Shown here one piece after another: positions 8,301 through 16,599 of a DNA stretch of 64,000 nucleotides. The position numbers and the translations under genes are program-made. The notes under the pieces were generated by a model. That model searched no databases and was not told the DNA's origin. It saw only the letters and a program-made list of their open reading frames with translations. Location of the stretch: NCBI GenBank assembly GCA_014860005.1, contig JACZKP010000076.1, positions 124,001 to 188,000 of the forward strand, written 5' to 3'. Source of the DNA: Verrucomicrobiota bacterium (GTDB lineage Bacteria > Verrucomicrobiota > Verrucomicrobiae > Limisphaerales > UBA11358). Position 1 is the stretch's first letter. The number at the start of each line of letters is the position of its first letter.

Positions 8301-9383
8301 TACGAGGATGTCCTGAGTGCGATGAAGCAGACCTTTGTCGCCGACAAACCGGTGTTCAGCCTCACTCAACGCCGCGATTGGTTCACCCAGATGGCCGAGC
8401 TTCAGGCCGTCGCGCTCAAGGCCAAGGTTAAACAACTCATCACTTTGTTGCAGGAAATGGTGGCCACCGGACGCAACGTCATCGTGGCCTGCAAACAACA
8501 GAAGACTTACGAGCTCCTGGTGCAGATGTTCACCGCGGCGGATTTCGATTTCGTCAAGCTGGATGAGAAGCGTCCCGCCCAGCCGCACAAACGCCGCGAG
8601 TGGATCGACCAGCATTATGTGCGCTCACGCAAGCCCATCTTTCTAACCCGGACACCGCTCATCAACGAAAGCTTGAACAATCTGGTCAAGGCATCCGCCC
8701 TCATCGTTGTCGAAGCCGAGTACGTCTTCTATCCGCTGCAACAACTGGAAGGGCGCATCGCCCGGCCCAAGCAGAGAGCCGCAACGGTGGATGTGACCTA
8801 CATGGTCACACAACACCCAAGCCGCGCCAGCATCGACGAAGCCATGCTCCAAATGGCTCTGCGCCGCAACAACGCCAACGTGGAGCTGGTCAGCGGCAAC
8901 GTCACCCAGCGCACGAACGAAGAATTGGTGGAACTGGCTGAAACTCAGAAGATGCGCGAACTGGAATTGATGCAGACGCTGCTGGCCGAGGCACGGCCCG
9001 CTGAGGCTAACAACGTCGATTACCAGGCCGAGTTCGCCGCGCGCGAGGCGGAAGTCGAAGCATCCGAGCGCGCCAAGGCTGTCATCGTGGTGGAGCAGGA
9101 CCTTCACGAGCAACTCGAACGCAGCGGCGCGGATCAACCGTTGCCGGACAACCGCGCCGAACCGACTCCAACGCCCCCAGCGGCTGTCCCGGCCCAGTTC
9201 CCAAATTCCACACCGGCTTACGTGCGGCCTCGAGCCAACGGTGAGAATCTCGAACTGGATTTTGGCCTCTCCTTTGGCAACGGCGAGGTCCTCAAGCCCG
9301 ACAGGCGGTCAAGATCTGCCGCGACCAGATGCCCGGCCCCCTTTCAGAACAGCCGGGAAAATCTCACGTTCGCGTTCGAATGA
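5367..9383 (+). CDS. Giant SF2 (SNF2/DEAH-like) helicase with zinc-cluster insertion
   Basis: This 1338-aa protein is probably an ATP-dependent DNA translocase. The first 550 residues match nothing I know. Motif I is HHVGSGKTRLA near residue 558, motif II is KICDEAHSL near 834, motif III is FLLSGTLLRRTP near 860, and motif VI is QLEGRIARPKQ near 1130, SNF2-like. Between motifs I and II lies an insert of about 270 residues with CPRC and HCRVCG pairs, suggesting zinc binding. Near the C terminus, residues 1294-1299 read NLELDF, close to the sliding-clamp-binding hexapeptide QLxLxF. The next gene encodes a sliding clamp. No nuclease or methylase domain is visible. Confidence 0.85.
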   Translation: MEELLEPPLLPALTPACHPDKTRKPEKRTIVSDQEWVSLIVRLCRKIRPNLSLAICLGKYTNVDTLHKAYTGAVTLNPLYLSREQAVAADTHSRYWISNIQAVGDNCASYRELLDECLVTLSLPAHVLVLTDQPQEALAMFDQRFRPLIVSPKPVPGHLGSFTLRHKNRDYVYFFNVGGRCSLEHETDYYSSPHHVFSSDDVIDKIHVNFQQSDLHESLKSELAVAPSQCEIIPLQYLDTQFNLEEQKQVSVPSSGVPQISEMAGFFLKLMPELMVYNPVEMRETSLYTAVRNPLLASAIGYEETVALHRLLGLEFPDSDESRRRMEKQADFYRQQTVPMIKPTGDQLLAYYKPGYYCAQEDVFFTIRNKKVRAFIRGKKYYVYPIQHSEVIELPEAQLLEAEEGQEDQARLTRRNMSLHCTYTALAMTSELKPADIHAYSQQTGNTYKVITADEYDLTRQIQQAAAMGNPGKVDELKQRLKALYGRRIHITSKDPNLAQVLRVFPPPEIKTLSEAYPEQLKARIQCLSQLKAQLTDVQMLHAGLASLKRGVVLTHHVGSGKTRLAAYAAIAAGARRVAFIAKSKILGEIIKELRDELGLDVTHIHSTACIRKLQAEVNRGVKPERTRFYVISQEFLTIGGLANQTFDPYPVDVKEQDNSNERVHTLICTRENAERQVKEQILKLREQNVIAGEVKRVPFHFHQHVQECPRCLELAAQKFFNVSKARKWIQLSCATRKAIREQVAEYVKRGKADVGLREFGTFSRHGHCRVCGYLARSYRRIEDESPGEVAPEVADLLAALGDEEKPRRGDQGFRSALQFPAYRLIKNLFDTKICDEAHSLTGESKVYEAVRSIHTRRTFLLSGTLLRRTPAEMWQIFTLSWGYNSPEFPYAYDQQNEFIEQHVTFRVTRDAIHDPKGNRIATRRNKQEMPEPANAPKLWKYLHQAQLHATSRSMGLKIPDVRRHFLAIPLEGDILDEYEDVLSAMKQTFVADKPVFSLTQRRDWFTQMAELQAVALKAKVKQLITLLQEMVATGRNVIVACKQQKTYELLVQMFTAADFDFVKLDEKRPAQPHKRREWIDQHYVRSRKPIFLTRTPLINESLNNLVKASALIVVEAEYVFYPLQQLEGRIARPKQRAATVDVTYMVTQHPSRASIDEAMLQMALRRNNANVELVSGNVTQRTNEELVELAETQKMRELELMQTLLAEARPAEANNVDYQAEFAAREAEVEASERAKAVIVVEQDLHEQLERSGADQPLPDNRAEPTPTPPAAVPAQFPNSTPAYVRPRANGENLELDFGLSFGNGEVLKPDRRSRSAATRCPAPFQNSRENLTFAFE

Positions 9384-9412
9384 GCACAACTGCGCCAAAC
9401 ACCTAAAACGAC

Positions 9413-10507
9413 ATGAAGTTCAACACGGTCGCCAAAGAATTCCAGAAAGCGCTGGAGGTTGTCGAAGGCATCATCCCGGCCCGCACCCCTTTGCCTGCGG
9501 CGACACACGTGCTCATCGAACTCAAAAGTGGGGTGCTCACGCTCACCGGCACTGACGCCAGCAATCAGGTGCAATGTTCCTTTCCTGCCGAAGGCGAGGA
9601 GGGAGTGGCGCTCGTGCCCGCGCGCAAGCTGCTCGCATTTGCCAAGACGCTTCAGGGCCGGGAACTCCACGCCCAATCCACTTCGGGCAAGCATTTGACC
9701 TTCACGACGGAAAACATCGAGCTGGCTCTGCCCGAGCTGCCACCAAACGATTTTCCAAATGTGCCCGCGCCCACCGGGAACTCGTTCAAGGTGGATCAAG
9801 CCACTCTGTGCATGGCGCTGCGCCGAACCGTCTTCGCCGCCGCCGTCGACGACGAACGACATGTCTTGTGCGGCTGTTACCTGCATTTTCCGGACGGACA
9901 GGGACGCATCGTGGCCACCGACAGCCGACGCCTGGCGCTGGTGGAATTCACGCCGACCACACCACCCTCCGACCCGAACTTGCAATGCATCATCCCCAGC
10001 GCCATCGCCAAGTTGCTCGCCTCGCATTTGACCTGGAAGAGCGAAGTCACTTGCACGGTAGGAGAGCGCCAGGTCAGCTTTGACTGTGAAACGGTCACCA
10101 ACGGGCGCTACCGGCTCATCTTTTCGCAGGTCGAAGGGAGCTACCCCAACTACCACAAATTCATCCGGCCGCTGCAGCGGGAAAACAGCATCTCGCGGGA
10201 GGCGTTGTTGCAGGCATTGAAGCGCGCCAGCGCCGCAGTGGAGGAAAAGGAGGGCACAGTCGATCTGCATTTTGAGGGGCGCCGGCTGGTGATCCAGGCC
10301 CAGACCACCTGCAAGTTTCACGAGTCGCTGGAGATGGACTATCAGGGGGAAACCTGCACGACCGTATTCGCACCGCGCTACATCGCCGAAGCGCTCGAGG
10401 CGAGCACCGACGCCCAGGTAAGATTCGATCTCCAAGGACCGCAATCACCGTTGGTGTTTCAAGGCCACAACTGCATGTATCTGGCCATGCCACGCCGCCT
10501 GCACTGA
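9413..10507 (+). CDS. dnaN: DNA polymerase III beta sliding clamp (DnaN paralogue)
   Basis: This is a ring-forming processivity clamp that tethers polymerases and other enzymes to DNA. At 364 aa it has the normal three-domain length. It shows ATDSRRLALVEF in the middle domain, FPNV before domain 2, SQVEGSYPNY before domain 3 and a C terminus of YLAMPRRL, matching the usual MPMRL end that helps form the protein-binding pocket. No dnaA, recF or gyrB lies nearby, so this is unlikely to be the chromosomal replication-locus copy. It sits 29 bp after the helicase, in the same operon, and probably serves the co-encoded enzymes. Confidence 0.9.
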   Translation: MKFNTVAKEFQKALEVVEGIIPARTPLPAATHVLIELKSGVLTLTGTDASNQVQCSFPAEGEEGVALVPARKLLAFAKTLQGRELHAQSTSGKHLTFTTENIELALPELPPNDFPNVPAPTGNSFKVDQATLCMALRRTVFAAAVDDERHVLCGCYLHFPDGQGRIVATDSRRLALVEFTPTTPPSDPNLQCIIPSAIAKLLASHLTWKSEVTCTVGERQVSFDCETVTNGRYRLIFSQVEGSYPNYHKFIRPLQRENSISREALLQALKRASAAVEEKEGTVDLHFEGRRLVIQAQTTCKFHESLEMDYQGETCTTVFAPRYIAEALEASTDAQVRFDLQGPQSPLVFQGHNCMYLAMPRRLH

Positions 10508-10533
10508 ACCGAATTCCTTCCGACCTGAAAACG

Positions 10534-11688
10534 ATGCAAAAGAACCTGGCAGAACCTTTGTTCCCGGAGCGGGCGATCGGCTACGCAATTGGCCGGCGCA
10601 TTCTGCTTCAGAATATGCACAAGGACATCGATCTGCCGACCTGCTTCATCGGACCGCCGGGAGTCGGGAAAACGGCCCTGGTCGAGGACGTCTGTCGGGA
10701 ATTGAAAGCCAACCTGTGCGTGATTCCGTTGTCGTGCTACGACGCGAGTGAACTCAAAGGCATCCCGCGCGTCATTGCGCTGGAGGAATTGAGGAAGGTT
10801 CACCCGGACCGGATCAAGGACAACACCAGCGGGCTCGTGACCTACTACGCGCACAACTTTGAATTTCCCGCTACCGACGATCCCGAGCTGTGGGTGTTTT
10901 TCTTCGACGAGTTCAACACGGTGCCGCCCAGCACCCAGGTGCCGATCTTTCAGGCGACTCAAAAACGATGCATCACCGGCAGCTACAATTTTCCGAAACA
11001 AAACCGCATCGTGCTCGCTGGAAACCGGCCGAAGGATTCCGAGGCCGTTCACCCCATTCCCAGCCCCATCATCTCACGGGTCAACCTGCATGAACTGACC
11101 TTCAACCACCTGGAATGGTTGAATTGGGGCAGCCACATCCATCCCGGCATCCGGGGCTTCATTGCCGGCAACCCGGATCGGTTATGCTACTTCACAAAGG
11201 AGATGGTGGAAGCCGTTCAGCCCTACGCGACGCCGCGCACCTGGGATTATGCCAACGACATCTTGAAGGGATACACCGAGACACAGCTCGCGCGCATGGA
11301 ACCCAAGAGCGAGTTGTGGAGCCAACTGCTCCATCACTTGTCGGGCACCATTGGCTACGAGAATGCCACCTTTCGCGACGGCACCCAGCGCACGTTGTTG
11401 CATTACCTGCAGGAGGCGGCACAAGAGGAGTTGCAGGAAGCCGGTCCCATCATCGGGAAAGTCCGCAGCTGGGTGCAGGTCTTCGAAGCTCGTCCAGAAA
11501 AGCCGAGGCTGTTGATGATTCTCAAGCATCTGCCGGAATTGGAACCGGCCCAGGCAGCCGTCTTCCTGAAGCGCCTGACTGCAAAAGCCTCAGATCTGGT
11601 GGCGCAAGCGCTCAAAGAACAACCCGCGCTGGCCAGGAACATCACCGGTGTTCCCGGTCTGAAGGAAACGCTCGTCCAACTCAAATAA
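10534..11688 (+). CDS. MoxR-type AAA+ ATPase
   Basis: A hexameric remodelling ATPase is expected. Walker A is GPPGVGKT (residues 40-47), Walker B is VFFFDEFN (D125/E126), sensor 1 is VLAGNRP (N164), and an arginine-finger-like ISRVNL lies at about 181. A lid region follows from about 215. MoxR proteins usually act with a vWA partner; here the vWA gene is the first gene of the same operon. The last 130 residues are helical and probably family-specific. The target is unknown, but a sliding clamp or the large helicase encoded between them are obvious candidates. Confidence 0.85.
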   Translation: MQKNLAEPLFPERAIGYAIGRRILLQNMHKDIDLPTCFIGPPGVGKTALVEDVCRELKANLCVIPLSCYDASELKGIPRVIALEELRKVHPDRIKDNTSGLVTYYAHNFEFPATDDPELWVFFFDEFNTVPPSTQVPIFQATQKRCITGSYNFPKQNRIVLAGNRPKDSEAVHPIPSPIISRVNLHELTFNHLEWLNWGSHIHPGIRGFIAGNPDRLCYFTKEMVEAVQPYATPRTWDYANDILKGYTETQLARMEPKSELWSQLLHHLSGTIGYENATFRDGTQRTLLHYLQEAAQEELQEAGPIIGKVRSWVQVFEARPEKPRLLMILKHLPELEPAQAAVFLKRLTAKASDLVAQALKEQPALARNITGVPGLKETLVQLK

Positions 11689-11725
11689 CAGGACAACTCA
11701 AGAGCCCTAGAATGGAGAGAAATTT

Positions 11726-12385
11726 ATGCAACTGAAAATCGTCACCCACGGCGGGACGTTCCGCTACAACCAATCCGGCCAGCCACTCGCGGAAATCACA
11801 GAGCCGTTCGTGCTGGTCGAAGTTTACACCAGGGAAGACGTGGTGGCCCTGTATGACCAGGGACGGGAGCATCTGGCCAACGCGTTCACCTATCAGGATG
11901 ACCAAATCACGGGCATCAGCGCGGATGCCGGCGACCACATCCAGAATTTCTTTCTCGCCGAAGGAGCGTGGTATCTTCAGGAACTCAATCCGGCGGACAG
12001 GGACATCAAGAACCCGACCGTGAACAACACTCAGAGCGCATGTTTGGCTCAAGATCCCGGCGGCGTGACACCGGCGTCCAACAACCCGGGTATCTTTGTG
12101 CCCACAGCCGAACAGCGGCAGGTTTTGCGAGACATCCAAGTGACGGCCGAAGCTCTCCGGCACATCCAACCCGACCCGACGGCAGGTTGGGATCGTCAGG
12201 TTCAGAAGCTTTTGCTATCGCAGCAAGTCTTCGGAATCGGTGACCCGGAAAAGGCGTGCGTGGAGGGCCAGGCGAAGCTGGAGCAACTCGTCGCCCAAGC
12301 CAAAGCATCCGGCGTCCCGGCCAACGTCGTGGAGAGCAACCTTGCGCAGGGCGATGTGCCGGAAATGGAAGAGGAAGAGCCCTGA
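11726..12385 (+). CDS. Hypothetical acidic protein, last gene of the helicase/clamp operon
   Basis: I do not recognise it. At 219 aa, its N-terminal part (QLKIVTHGGTFRYNQSGQPL) looks like a beta-rich fold, a middle linker is rich in Asn/Pro, and the tail is very acidic (EMEEEEP). A good ribosome site (GGAGAGA) precedes the ATG. Strand and spacing place it in the operon with the MoxR ATPase, so a structural or adaptor role in the same complex is plausible. Confidence 0.65.
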   Translation: MQLKIVTHGGTFRYNQSGQPLAEITEPFVLVEVYTREDVVALYDQGREHLANAFTYQDDQITGISADAGDHIQNFFLAEGAWYLQELNPADRDIKNPTVNNTQSACLAQDPGGVTPASNNPGIFVPTAEQRQVLRDIQVTAEALRHIQPDPTAGWDRQVQKLLLSQQVFGIGDPEKACVEGQAKLEQLVAQAKASGVPANVVESNLAQGDVPEMEEEEP

Positions 12386-12510
12386 GTCACGCCCGCATCA
12401 TCACGCCGGCAAGTGACCAAAGTGAGCCGCGCAAGAAGGCGAAAGCACGCATTCAACTTCATTCTTGGCGGGAACATTCTGCGGCGCGATCCTGCCCCGA
12501 AATACCGATA

Positions 12511-13710
12511 ATGAAAGAAGCGGCCAACGTAACCGAGAGTCTTCCAGACGAAGTTCAAGCACTCTTTATTGCTTGCGATTGCTTTGCGCTCGGCGAACAG
12601 CAATTGAAGGAATACCGGATGAAGTTGAACCGCGCTCGTGCGGGCAAGCGCATTTCGTCGGAGAAGCGGGAGCGTCTTCGGCAGAATCTCTTCCAAAGCA
12701 TTCGCGAGGCGATTCAGACGCCGGTCTCTCACGCAACCTTCGTCACCGATGAACTGGTCACGCGTTTACTCGAGCTTTACTCGAAAGTCGGGCCACGCCT
12801 GGAAAGTCACCTGACTTCAAATCTGGATACGATGTGGTTGCTGGCAGAACACGTCCTCGTGCCAACGGCCCATCTGATAGTCCGGCAGAGACGCCATCTC
12901 GGTCTCGGAACGGAATTTCTCGGCGAAAGTTGTTGGTATCTGCCAGAAGCGGACGGCAGACAGGTGAGAAAACCTGTCCCGCGCGTGCTGGAATGCTGGC
13001 TTCGGGTCGCCGGACTGCGCACTGATTACCGCGTGAGCAAGGAAATCGGCACGGATGCTGTCAGGCGCAAGGTGAATCGCTGGCTCGAAGGGACAAACCT
13101 GCCGACACTCGCAGAACTTCACAGTTTGGTTGATTCGTTTTCGGCCAAAGTTTCCTGGCTCGACGAGCCGGCCTCTTGGAAAGCGCGCTTCACTTTGGCT
13201 TGTGCCTCCCAAAGCGCGTGGGACAAAGTTGACGATGTTTTTAAGCCGCTCTGTCCCACTCCTTCCGCGAAGCTGGCTCAGAAGTTCCGCGATCTTGCGT
13301 CCAGGCCAATCCTTCACGATGACCAAGGACTGCTCGTGTTGACCGACACCTTCTTTGCGGTCTGCCTGGTGCAATCACGCCTTCAAAAAGACGGCAGCCT
13401 TGAGAAGATAATCGCGCCCGCCCGGAAGCAACGCCATGCGACATTTGGCCCGGACGTTACGGACGCACAGATTGAACAATGGAAACAGGAAGCGGCGCGG
13501 GATGCAAAACCGGGCAATTGGTTTCTGGGCTTCCTTCGTGACAAAGCCATTGCCGCAGGTCGCCTCAGGTCAAACGATGATGCGATGCAAACGCAATTTG
13601 TCCTGAAGGAATTCCTTTTTGACCTCGGCATCGAAGAACTGAATCGGCTTCTCCACCGGGAGAATGAAACGGCTGGCAGGTGTAAGACCCGCCAGCCTCG
13701 ATCCACCTAG
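12511..13710 (+). CDS. Hypothetical protein with possible helix-turn-helix
   Basis: The start at 12511 is preferred because upstream residues in the same frame overlap the previous gene and look random. The protein is about 399 aa and largely helical. Residues about 171-210 (KEIGTDAVRRKVNRWLEGTNLPTLAELHSLVDSF) have the look of a Cro-like helix-turn-helix, so it may bind DNA. No family is recognised. It follows the helicase/clamp operon after 125 bp and could be its regulator or a separate cargo gene. Confidence 0.6.
   Translation: MKEAANVTESLPDEVQALFIACDCFALGEQQLKEYRMKLNRARAGKRISSEKRERLRQNLFQSIREAIQTPVSHATFVTDELVTRLLELYSKVGPRLESHLTSNLDTMWLLAEHVLVPTAHLIVRQRRHLGLGTEFLGESCWYLPEADGRQVRKPVPRVLECWLRVAGLRTDYRVSKEIGTDAVRRKVNRWLEGTNLPTLAELHSLVDSFSAKVSWLDEPASWKARFTLACASQSAWDKVDDVFKPLCPTPSAKLAQKFRDLASRPILHDDQGLLVLTDTFFAVCLVQSRLQKDGSLEKIIAPARKQRHATFGPDVTDAQIEQWKQEAARDAKPGNWFLGFLRDKAIAAGRLRSNDDAMQTQFVLKEFLFDLGIEELNRLLHRENETAGRCKTRQPRST
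13671..13697 (-). terminator. Possible terminator hairpin
   Basis: GGCTGGC and GCCAGCC arms (7 bp) are separated by 13 nt. On the minus strand the hairpin follows the small gene at 13716 and is trailed by GTTTCATTCT. It overlaps the 3' end of the plus-strand gene, so it may act for the minus strand only. Confidence 0.4.
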
Positions 13711-13715
13711 CTTCC

Positions 13716-13922
13716 TTACTGACCCATCTTGCCGCCGTTCGTGGCACCGCCGGACGTTTGTCCAGATGCGACGTGGTGTGCCGCGGCGCTTTGAGCGCGT
13801 GCCGCAAAACTGCCGCTTGCCACTTTGCCGCCGTTCGCTCGGGCCGTCGCACTTTGAATCGCTGCGGCTCGCGTCATTGTCATGGACGCATTGCCCTTTC
13901 CGCTTGAATGTCCTTTGCTCAT
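13716..13922 (-). CDS. Small Ala/Gly/Ser-rich protein, SMP-like
   Basis: This 68-aa protein starts at MSKGHSSGKGN and carries a core (AAAIQSATARANGGKVASG) with the repeated Ala/Ser pattern of seed-maturation (SMP)-like small proteins. Its function is unknown. It is encoded against the direction of its neighbours, and its upstream region is AT-rich. I judge it real from the regular, low-complexity yet patterned composition, but it could be chance. Confidence 0.5.
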   Translation of the reverse strand: MSKGHSSGKGNASMTMTRAAAIQSATARANGGKVASGSFAARAQSAAAHHVASGQTSGGATNGGKMGQ

Positions 13923-14092
13923 AGTTTTGTTAATTTGTTTTTTCCGCTGCCAACGCGCACCTGCGCGATTGCTTCCCATAACTCCTACAAAGGCTCTTCA
14001 TTGGCAAACGAAGGAAAGCGACACAGACGTAACATCCACCGACAGGGCGCGCCAACCCAGCGACCGTGGCCCGGCGATCTTAGAATGGGGAG

Positions 14093-15079
14093 ATGAAGAT
14101 TGCGCATGGGCCTCCGCTGCTGCCGCCCGGCAGCACTTGTTATATTGACCTGACCGGTTTCCTTCACCGGCTGGCATACATGCCGGGCCCTCGCGGTCTG
14201 GATCCACGCCAGGTTACTTCCAGAGTAACGGGAGAACCCACATGGGGTCTCGTGGGGACGTTCAACCAACTGAGCACGCTGGCAAAGCAGCGGCCCGCCC
14301 GCGTCATCGCCTTCGCGGATTCGTCACAGGATGGATTCCGCGCCGAACTCCTGCCCACCTACAAGCGGAAGACTGGGTCACCTTATCTGCGCCAACAGTT
14401 TCATCGGCTGGCGCAATGCCTGCCGCACCTCGGAATTGCCGTGATCGGCGCTCGCGACGAATTCCCCGGCATGGAGGCGGAAGACCTCATTGCCAAAGCA
14501 GTTCAGTCGAGCCGCAACCCAGCGGTAATTGTCTCTTACGACAAAGACCTGCTCCAACTCGTGAAGACTAACGTCAGTCATTACAACCCGCAAAAGAGGC
14601 AGCTGGTAACCGCCGCGAATATTGATGCACATCTGAAACAGGGATTCCTTCCAACAAATGCAAGATTGACCGGCCCGGACATGGCGGTCTTCTTCGCCTG
14701 CACGGGCGATGATTCCGATGGGATCAAGCCAATCGGCGGCATCGGGCCTGTCACGCTGGGGCAATACTACGAAAAGCTGCCCGAAGGCCTGACGAACCCC
14801 GCCAAACTCGACGCGCTGGCGGCAGTCGACCTCCAGGTCAGAAACGGCGCAGGCAAGACGGCCGACTGGCAACAAGCACAAGTCAATCTTCAGGCCACTG
14901 ACCTGGATACCGAGCGCCAGCATGAAACTGTGCTGGGCAGTATCCCTGAGCCTCGTCCCAACAAGGATGCGTTCCGCCAGATGCTCGAAGAATTGACCAT
15001 GCAATCTTTTTTGAAGCAGTACGACCAATGGTTCGCACCATTCGGCACGCAGAACCAGCCGTCACTCTCCATCAACTGA
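14093..15079 (+). CDS. 5'-3' exonuclease / flap endonuclease (FEN family, PolI N-domain type)
   Basis: The protein cuts 5' flaps or primers during replication and repair. Metal-binding acidic residues appear in the family order: YIDLTGF, FADSSQDGFR followed by TYKRKT, MEAEDLI, SYDKDLLQLV and GDDSDGIKPIGGIGP (helix-3-turn-helix). At 328 aa it is a stand-alone nuclease with no polymerase domain, as in phages and some plasmid-like elements. The C terminus ends QPSLSIN, which could be a weak clamp-binding tail. It closes the DNA-metabolism block. Confidence 0.85.
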   Translation: MKIAHGPPLLPPGSTCYIDLTGFLHRLAYMPGPRGLDPRQVTSRVTGEPTWGLVGTFNQLSTLAKQRPARVIAFADSSQDGFRAELLPTYKRKTGSPYLRQQFHRLAQCLPHLGIAVIGARDEFPGMEAEDLIAKAVQSSRNPAVIVSYDKDLLQLVKTNVSHYNPQKRQLVTAANIDAHLKQGFLPTNARLTGPDMAVFFACTGDDSDGIKPIGGIGPVTLGQYYEKLPEGLTNPAKLDALAAVDLQVRNGAGKTADWQQAQVNLQATDLDTERQHETVLGSIPEPRPNKDAFRQMLEELTMQSFLKQYDQWFAPFGTQNQPSLSIN

Positions 15080-15282
15080 ACCGTCTGGTCTCGCCCACAT
15101 TAGGCGCTTGCGGATGACTCCTCATGCTCGTGGCAACGCTGAACCTCGACAGTGACGCGGACTATTCCTCGTGCTCGCGGAACAACGCTCGATGAGTTTC
15201 TGCGGGCTTCGAGGTGGGATTCAGGCGGGGATAGCCGAGCACAGGCAAGGTAGAGTGCCGTGTGAGCCAAGGCCTCGGTTTG
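15080..15282. other. Convergent intergenic region, likely block boundary
   Basis: This 203-bp gap lies between the converging FEN nuclease and CorC-type genes. I see no attachment-site duplication, tRNA or clear terminator. It marks the change from accessory DNA-metabolism genes to the stress island. Confidence 0.35.
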
Positions 15283-16599
15283 CTACGATTCTCGCGGCGG
15301 GCTCTTGGCTGGCAACACCAGCACCTTGTCCACACGATGCCGGTCCATGTCGAGCACCTCGAACACATAGCCCTGCACCTCGAACGTCTCCCCTTCCTTG
15401 GGAACGTGCCCGAGGGTCTTCACGACGTAACCCGCGAGCGTCTGATATTCGCTGTAAGCATCGCCTCCGAATTTGAAGCCGGGCAATGCCCGTTCGACGC
15501 CCTCCAAATCAATCATCGCGTCAATCAACCAGGTGCCATCCTCGCGCTTCCTCGCTTCGGGCTTGGCACGCTCGCCTTGGGTCGGAAATTCGCCTACGAC
15601 CGCTTCCATCACGTCGTTGAGCGTAACCAGGCCGACGAGGCTGCCGAATTCGTCCGTCACCAGTGCCATGTGTTTCCCGCTTTGCCTGAACGTCTCGACG
15701 AGTTGCAGCACCGTCTGCGTCTCGGGCACGATGAGCGGCGGCGTCATCAGGTCTTTCAGCTTCACGCCCACGCCGGCGGCGAGGTTCGCGTAAATGGCCT
15801 TGACCGACACCACGCCGACCGTGTGATCGCGATTGCCCTCATAGACCGGGAAATGCGAATGCCCGCTGACCACGATTTTGTGCCAGACCTGCTCGTGCGG
15901 ATCATCCTGGTTGAGCCAGATGACCTTCGGGCGCGGCGTCATGATTTCGCGCACGGGCAACTGATCCAGTTCGAGCGCGCTGTGGACGATGTGACTTTCC
16001 ACCTTGTTGAAGGCGCCGGCACGGACGCCCTCCAGCATCATCACGCGGACCTCCTCCTCGGAAACCGCGACTTCCTTTTCCGGCTTGAACCCGAGCAGTC
16101 GCAACAAACCTTCGGTCGAGACACTGAGGAAACTCACCACCGGCCTGGCGAACTTTGAGAGCCAGTTCATAGGACGCGCCACCATCATGGCGATGCCTTC
16201 CGGGTTGCTCAGACCAAACCGCTTGGGCACAAGCTCGCCCAGCACGAGCGAAAAGTAAGTGATGACGGCGACGACGAGGCCGAGGGCGATCTCGTCCGCA
16301 TAAGGGGCGAAGAAGGACACTTGTGCAACCGGCCCGGCGAGTTTGGCTGCCAGCGTCGCACCGCCAAACGCGCCGGCGAAGATTCCCACGAGGGTGATTC
16401 CGATTTGCACCGTGGAGAGAAAGCGGTTGGGCGACTCGGCCAGTTCCAGCGCAATCCGCGCCTTCCCGTTGCCCTGCTCGGCCAGCCGGCGCAGCCGCGC
16501 TTTCTTCGCCGAAACGACGGCGATTTCGGCCATCGCGAACACGCCGTTGGCGACCAGCAACAGGAAGATGATGGTGATTTCAAAAAGGATTTGGTTCAT
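15283..16599 (-). CDS. Hemolysin-family CNNM/CorC-type membrane protein
   Basis: This is a probable Mg2+/Co2+ or Na+-coupled Mg2+ transporter or regulator in the inner membrane. Residues 1-190 form the CNNM (DUF21) membrane domain with a conserved GELVPK loop, residues about 205-325 are two CBS domains that bind adenine nucleotides, and the rest is the CorC_HlyC domain. Length (438 aa) is normal. It is the last gene of the long unit that begins at 30265; the frameshifted gene upstream overlaps its start by about 20 bp. Confidence 0.9.
   Translation of the reverse strand: MNQILFEITIIFLLLVANGVFAMAEIAVVSAKKARLRRLAEQGNGKARIALELAESPNRFLSTVQIGITLVGIFAGAFGGATLAAKLAGPVAQVSFFAPYADEIALGLVVAVITYFSLVLGELVPKRFGLSNPEGIAMMVARPMNWLSKFARPVVSFLSVSTEGLLRLLGFKPEKEVAVSEEEVRVMMLEGVRAGAFNKVESHIVHSALELDQLPVREIMTPRPKVIWLNQDDPHEQVWHKIVVSGHSHFPVYEGNRDHTVGVVSVKAIYANLAAGVGVKLKDLMTPPLIVPETQTVLQLVETFRQSGKHMALVTDEFGSLVGLVTLNDVMEAVVGEFPTQGERAKPEARKREDGTWLIDAMIDLEGVERALPGFKFGGDAYSEYQTLAGYVVKTLGHVPKEGETFEVQGYVFEVLDMDRHRVDKVLVLPAKSPPRES

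Noticed and set aside
15080..15282. Attachment site at the end of the accessory block
   Set aside because: No direct repeat partner, integrase or tRNA end is visible in the window.
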